Positions 60,588-64,000 of a DNA stretch of 64,000 bases are shown piece after piece. A program made the position numbers and the translations under genes. The DNA comes from Sulfuricurvum sp041651515. Its GTDB lineage: Bacteria; Campylobacterota; Campylobacteria; Campylobacterales; Sulfurimonadaceae. The notes below the pieces were generated by a model. It made no database searches, was not told the DNA's origin, and was given only the letters and a program-made list of their open reading frames with translations. Each line of letters opens with the position of its first letter. Positions within the stretch are counted from its first letter, which is position 1. Location: the NCBI RefSeq assembly GCF_041651515.1, contig NZ_JBAZJF010000002.1:372001-436000 (forward strand). Direction: 5' to 3'.

Positions 60588-63500
60588 ATGATGTATTTAG
60601 AAAGCAGAAGAACATTTTTAAAAGGCGCCGCATTTACCGTAGCCGGCGCTGCAATTGCTAAAGGCGTCTTTACGAGTGATGCTGTGGCAGAATCAGTTGA
60701 AAAGAGCAAATTTACGAATACCCCTGATACGCTCTCATTCTATCCTCCGCTCGATCAATGGGATAATTTCCAAGAGCTTGATGGTACGGATTGGAAACGA
60801 GGTGGTATCGGTCGTCACGGTGTACGAAGCGAAGAGAATCCGGATGGTATCTTGGTTCATGATTATATGGTTATTCCAACAGCGTGTTCAAACTGTGAAG
60901 CATCGTGTGGCTTGACGGCATGGGTTGATAAAAAAACCTTAACGGTTCGCAAGTATATGGGTAACCCATTGCATCCGGGTTCACGTGGTCGTAACTGTGC
61001 CAAAGGGTATGCGGTACAATCGCAAATGTACGATCCAGACCGTATTCCATTTCCATTGAAACGTGCACCTGGGTCAAAACGTGGTGAGGGTAAATGGATC
61101 CGTACAACATGGGATGAGGCAATGACCACCATTGGTAAAAAGATGGGTGATACGATTCGAAAAGGGGATGAACTTTCCCGTAAGTCGGTTATGTATCATG
61201 TCGGTCGTCCGAATGAAAATGGATTTGTCCCTAAAATTTGGGAAAGTTTGGGATTGGATTCGTACAATTCTCATACCAATATATGTTCGGCAAATGGGCG
61301 TACCCCTACGATTCATTTTGTAAATGATGATCGTACCAGTCCGGACTGGGGAAATGCAAAACTCATTTTCCTAAACTCATCACATGCGGCTGATGCAGGA
61401 CACTATTTCGCACAAGCGGCGGCGTACATTGCAGATGCTCGTAAGAAGGGTGCAAAAATGGTCGTTATGGACCCGCGTCTTTCAAACTCTGCGGGTATCG
61501 CTGATCTATGGCTGGCTCCGTGGCCTGGAACCGAATCGGTTATTTACCTCTATTTAGCAAGTCGTATTTTAAATGACAATTTAGTCAATAAAGCATTTGT
61601 TAAACGTTGGTTTAACTGGGATACTTTGATGAACGACAGCGATTATCTCAATTTTATGGTTCAGAAAGGATTTATAGCAAAAGTTCCGGAAGGACGTAAT
61701 TTTGAGAGTTATCTAGAGCTATTAAAAGAGATGTATTCTCCGTATACCCTTGAATTTGCTGAAAAAGAGACTCACATTCCTGCCTATAAACTTGAAAAAC
61801 TCTATGAGATGTTCATTTGGGCAGAAGATGCAATTTCAACGTACGTTTGGCGTGCAACAGCCGCAGGTAACCGTGGTGGTTGGATGGCCGGTAAATCGGT
61901 ATTCTTTGTAACCGGTTTGCGCGGTGCAATCGGAAATGTCGGAGGAACTGGTTTTTATCATTCACACGATATCTCAGTTGGCGGAAAAGGGGGAAGCTCT
62001 ACTATCGGTCAAGGTAAGTCGGGCGCAGATGTACCAGCGGTTAAAGCATGGAATGAGCTAACATGGCCTCCTGAATGGCCTATTTCTACCTATGAAATGT
62101 CATTTTTGCTACCTCACCTCCTGAGTGATACCGAGTGGCAGAAAAAATGGAATGATCGCGGATTACAAGTGCCAAGTAAATTGGCAGTCTATGCTCCTCG
62201 TATGTACAATCCGGTGTGGATTAATCCAGACGGTTTCCGATGGATTGAAGTGCTTAAAGATGAGTCTAAAATGGAGCTTACCTTTAACCTCTCTCCTGTA
62301 TGGTCAGAGACAAACTGGTATATGGACTATGTTCTTCCTGTCGGACTTGCAGGTGAACGCCATGATCAGCACTCAGAAGCGACCATTCCGGCACGATGGA
62401 CAACATTCCGTCAGCCGGTATTGCGTGTAGCACTAGAAAAATCGGGCTGGAAACCGAAAAATCCTAACCGTGCAACGCTTGAAGCACATGTTAAAGCAGG
62501 GCTTGGTGAAGTATGGGAAGAGAATGAGTTCTGGTTCCAACTCTGTACCGATTACATCGATCCGGATGGAAGTCTCAACATCAAAAAAATGTGGGAAAGT
62601 AAACGTCACCCTGGGAAAGCGGTTACCATTGCAGAATGGTACGATGCAGCATTTGGTGATAACTTGCCGAGACTTCACGAAACGGTTATGAATGATGAAC
62701 GTTACACAAAAGAAGAGTTTCCGGTCTACGCTTATATGCGCGATCATGGGGTATGGCTCGAAGAAGATAAAATCTATAACGTACAAGAGCGTGAACTAGA
62801 AATGGAAGATGGCAAAGTCATTTCTTATGAACACAAATTCGATGCAGCAAGTATGAGCGTCGACAGTTCAGGGATTATCAGCGCCAATGATGAGAAAGGT
62901 AAATCGAAAAAAATTGGTATCCAAATCGATGGTAAAAAAGTACAAGGATTTACGACTCCTACGCGAAAACTTGATGTTTATACTCAATGGGTAGCCAAAG
63001 ATTGGAAGTGGCCGGAATATGCAATGCCGATCTACCCACGTAATGATAAAGAAAAGGAAGAGATGGTTCATATCCTTTCTCATGTCAACCACTCTTATAT
63101 GAAAGAGGCAAACTCGTTTGCGCTCAATACGGTTTTCCGTTTACCGTATAACATTCATACCCGTTCGGCGAACTCCAAACACCTTATGGAAATCAGTCAA
63201 AATCATGATCCGATTTGGATCAGTACCGGAGATGCAAAACGTCTTGGATTTAAACGCGGGGATGCAATCCGTGTTAGAATCGTCGATACGGTATCAGGGT
63301 TAGAGAGCGGACATTTTGTTGCGATGGCAGTTCCAACCGAGGGGGTCCTTCCGGGAACCCTCGCGTGTTCACACCACGGCGGACGCTGGAAATTGACCAA
63401 CCATGTAACCATTCCTAATGGTGTGACCGATGGAAAAGTAGTACCGGGTGTTGCACCGCGTGATTTGAGCAACAAAGAGTTCCTTAAAGAATCCCCTGCT

Positions 63501-63983
63501 AATGTCGGTAAAGAGGGCGCTCAAACCATTATTGATGATTATGATGGCACTACGGGAATCAATAGTTTCGGTGTGCCGGTCGCTGAGATTCAAATGGACG
63601 GAAAACAGGCAAAACTAAAATACGTTGAGGGAATTCACGGATTTAAAGCAAAACGCTTTGCTGAATACAACCGTGACTCTGAAAATGTATGGTGGGATGG
63701 ACTAAGCGGTTCATGGCAAAATGCCGTAGCGGCTCCGCATCCGGATCCGGTATCGGGTATGCACTGTTGGCACCATAAAGTACTTTTGGAGCCGGCACAA
63801 CCGGGTGATAAAATCGGGGATATTTTTGTAAACTACGACAATAATATGAAAGTATATCAAGCGTGGAGAGATAAACTTTCACGTGGTTTGGATTCTAATT
63901 CTAAACTTCGACGTCCTCGCCACATCTTCCGTCCATGGGTTAAACTGGATCCAGCGTCGTATGATGTGAATATTAAAGCTTAA
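60588..63983 (+). CDS. Molybdopterin oxidoreductase catalytic subunit (CISM family)
   Basis: 1131 aa from ATG 60588 (GTG 60582 also in frame; AGAGG upstream). Twin-arginine signal RRTFLKGAAFTVAG. A [4Fe-4S] site is formed by Cys100, Cys103, Cys107 and Cys137 (CSNCEASCG...RGRNCAKG). Cys233 in NICSANGRT is the likely Mo/W ligand, which places it in the Psr/Phs/Ttr/Arr branch. The C-terminal dinucleotide-binding domain is HTRSANSKHLME...WISTGDAKRLGFKRGDAIRVR. It is longer than typical PsrA (about 760) or TtrA (about 1020). Substrate unknown; polysulfide, tetrathionate, sulfite or arsenic species are candidates. Confidence 0.88.
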   Translation: MMYLESRRTFLKGAAFTVAGAAIAKGVFTSDAVAESVEKSKFTNTPDTLSFYPPLDQWDNFQELDGTDWKRGGIGRHGVRSEENPDGILVHDYMVIPTACSNCEASCGLTAWVDKKTLTVRKYMGNPLHPGSRGRNCAKGYAVQSQMYDPDRIPFPLKRAPGSKRGEGKWIRTTWDEAMTTIGKKMGDTIRKGDELSRKSVMYHVGRPNENGFVPKIWESLGLDSYNSHTNICSANGRTPTIHFVNDDRTSPDWGNAKLIFLNSSHAADAGHYFAQAAAYIADARKKGAKMVVMDPRLSNSAGIADLWLAPWPGTESVIYLYLASRILNDNLVNKAFVKRWFNWDTLMNDSDYLNFMVQKGFIAKVPEGRNFESYLELLKEMYSPYTLEFAEKETHIPAYKLEKLYEMFIWAEDAISTYVWRATAAGNRGGWMAGKSVFFVTGLRGAIGNVGGTGFYHSHDISVGGKGGSSTIGQGKSGADVPAVKAWNELTWPPEWPISTYEMSFLLPHLLSDTEWQKKWNDRGLQVPSKLAVYAPRMYNPVWINPDGFRWIEVLKDESKMELTFNLSPVWSETNWYMDYVLPVGLAGERHDQHSEATIPARWTTFRQPVLRVALEKSGWKPKNPNRATLEAHVKAGLGEVWEENEFWFQLCTDYIDPDGSLNIKKMWESKRHPGKAVTIAEWYDAAFGDNLPRLHETVMNDERYTKEEFPVYAYMRDHGVWLEEDKIYNVQERELEMEDGKVISYEHKFDAASMSVDSSGIISANDEKGKSKKIGIQIDGKKVQGFTTPTRKLDVYTQWVAKDWKWPEYAMPIYPRNDKEKEEMVHILSHVNHSYMKEANSFALNTVFRLPYNIHTRSANSKHLMEISQNHDPIWISTGDAKRLGFKRGDAIRVRIVDTVSGLESGHFVAMAVPTEGVLPGTLACSHHGGRWKLTNHVTIPNGVTDGKVVPGVAPRDLSNKEFLKESPANVGKEGAQTIIDDYDGTTGINSFGVPVAEIQMDGKQAKLKYVEGIHGFKAKRFAEYNRDSENVWWDGLSGSWQNAVAAPHPDPVSGMHCWHHKVLLEPAQPGDKIGDIFVNYDNNMKVYQAWRDKLSRGLDSNSKLRRPRHIFRPWVKLDPASYDVNIKA

Positions 63984-64000
63984 ATATCTATCTTCTCCCT

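Noticed and set aside
1..64000. tRNA, rRNA, tmRNA or SRP RNA genes
   Set aside because: I looked in the intergenic gaps for T-loop GTTCGA pairs, CCA ends and conserved RNA cores and saw none; the gaps are mostly under 250 bp.

Overview
The window looks like a chromosomal segment of a free-living, sulfur-metabolising member of the Campylobacterota (Epsilonproteobacteria). My best guess is a Sulfuricurvum-like organism, inferred from gene content, moderate G+C and gene order rather than any database match. Group-specific markers include cheV-cheA(with receiver)-cheW, lysC-hobA-holB-folP behind tatBC/hemW/rppH, a PEB4-type PPIase facing fba, and DUF445-clpB. SorAB sulfite dehydrogenase, a polysulfide/tetrathionate-reductase-like molybdoenzyme operon and several c-type haem proteins fit a sulfur/respiratory lifestyle. 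I find no tRNA, rRNA, CRISPR array, insertion sequence or phage module, and intergenic gaps are short.

Layout. 1-4165: tail of an LpxH-like phosphoesterase, then the core chemotaxis operon cheV-cheA-cheW; CheA carries a duplicated 35-residue linker. 4195-7178: pepP, two unknown minus-strand genes, and a DUF445 membrane protein. 7197-10194: clpB behind a good sigma70 promoter overlapped by an HspR/HAIR-like element, then a small tetrahaem cytochrome. 10289-15255: rpmH-rnpA-yidD-yidC-jag-mnmE-ruvX, a tightly overlapping operon for translation, membrane insertion and tRNA modification. 15334-18765: a RelE/ParE-type toxin-antitoxin pair, an unknown gene, ilvC and a divergent polysaccharide deacetylase. 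18819-23969: one 1716-codon secreted repeat protein (DUF4347, Ig-like and cadherin-like repeats, RTX nonapeptides, DUF4214) containing a ten-base homopolymer that could make it phase-variable. 24210-36914: dprA, sorBA, queA-tatC-tatB-hemW on minus, then rppH-lysC-hobA-holB-folP-antiporter and motAB on plus. 37108-43754 (minus): phosphate transporter, an operon of a degenerate NERD/SF1-helicase-like protein with msrB and a cyclophilin, HU, a small XRE regulator pair, and a class III cyclase-like protein with a coiled-coil partner. 43892-54606: pyk, cmoA, a small lipoprotein, nth, two tandem soluble hybrid histidine kinases, a PEB4-like PPIase, fbaA and an M23 peptidase. 54636-58806: a chemoreceptor with a c-type haem motif in its sensor domain, a cupin, aroK, a thioredoxin-like protein and hisD. 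59040-63983: a three-gene Fe-S / NrfD / molybdopterin oxidoreductase operon.

How they connect: chemotaxis (CheVAW, the haem chemoreceptor, MotAB, soluble hybrid kinases) and redox respiration (SorAB, the molybdoenzyme, the tetrahaem cytochrome) are both well represented, and TatBC is encoded here for the two twin-arginine molybdoenzymes. The parts that ordinary housekeeping does not explain are the giant repeat gene with its G10 tract, the haem-sensing receptor, the cyclase-like/coiled-coil pair, the NERD-helicase-like gene, and the orphan molybdoenzyme.
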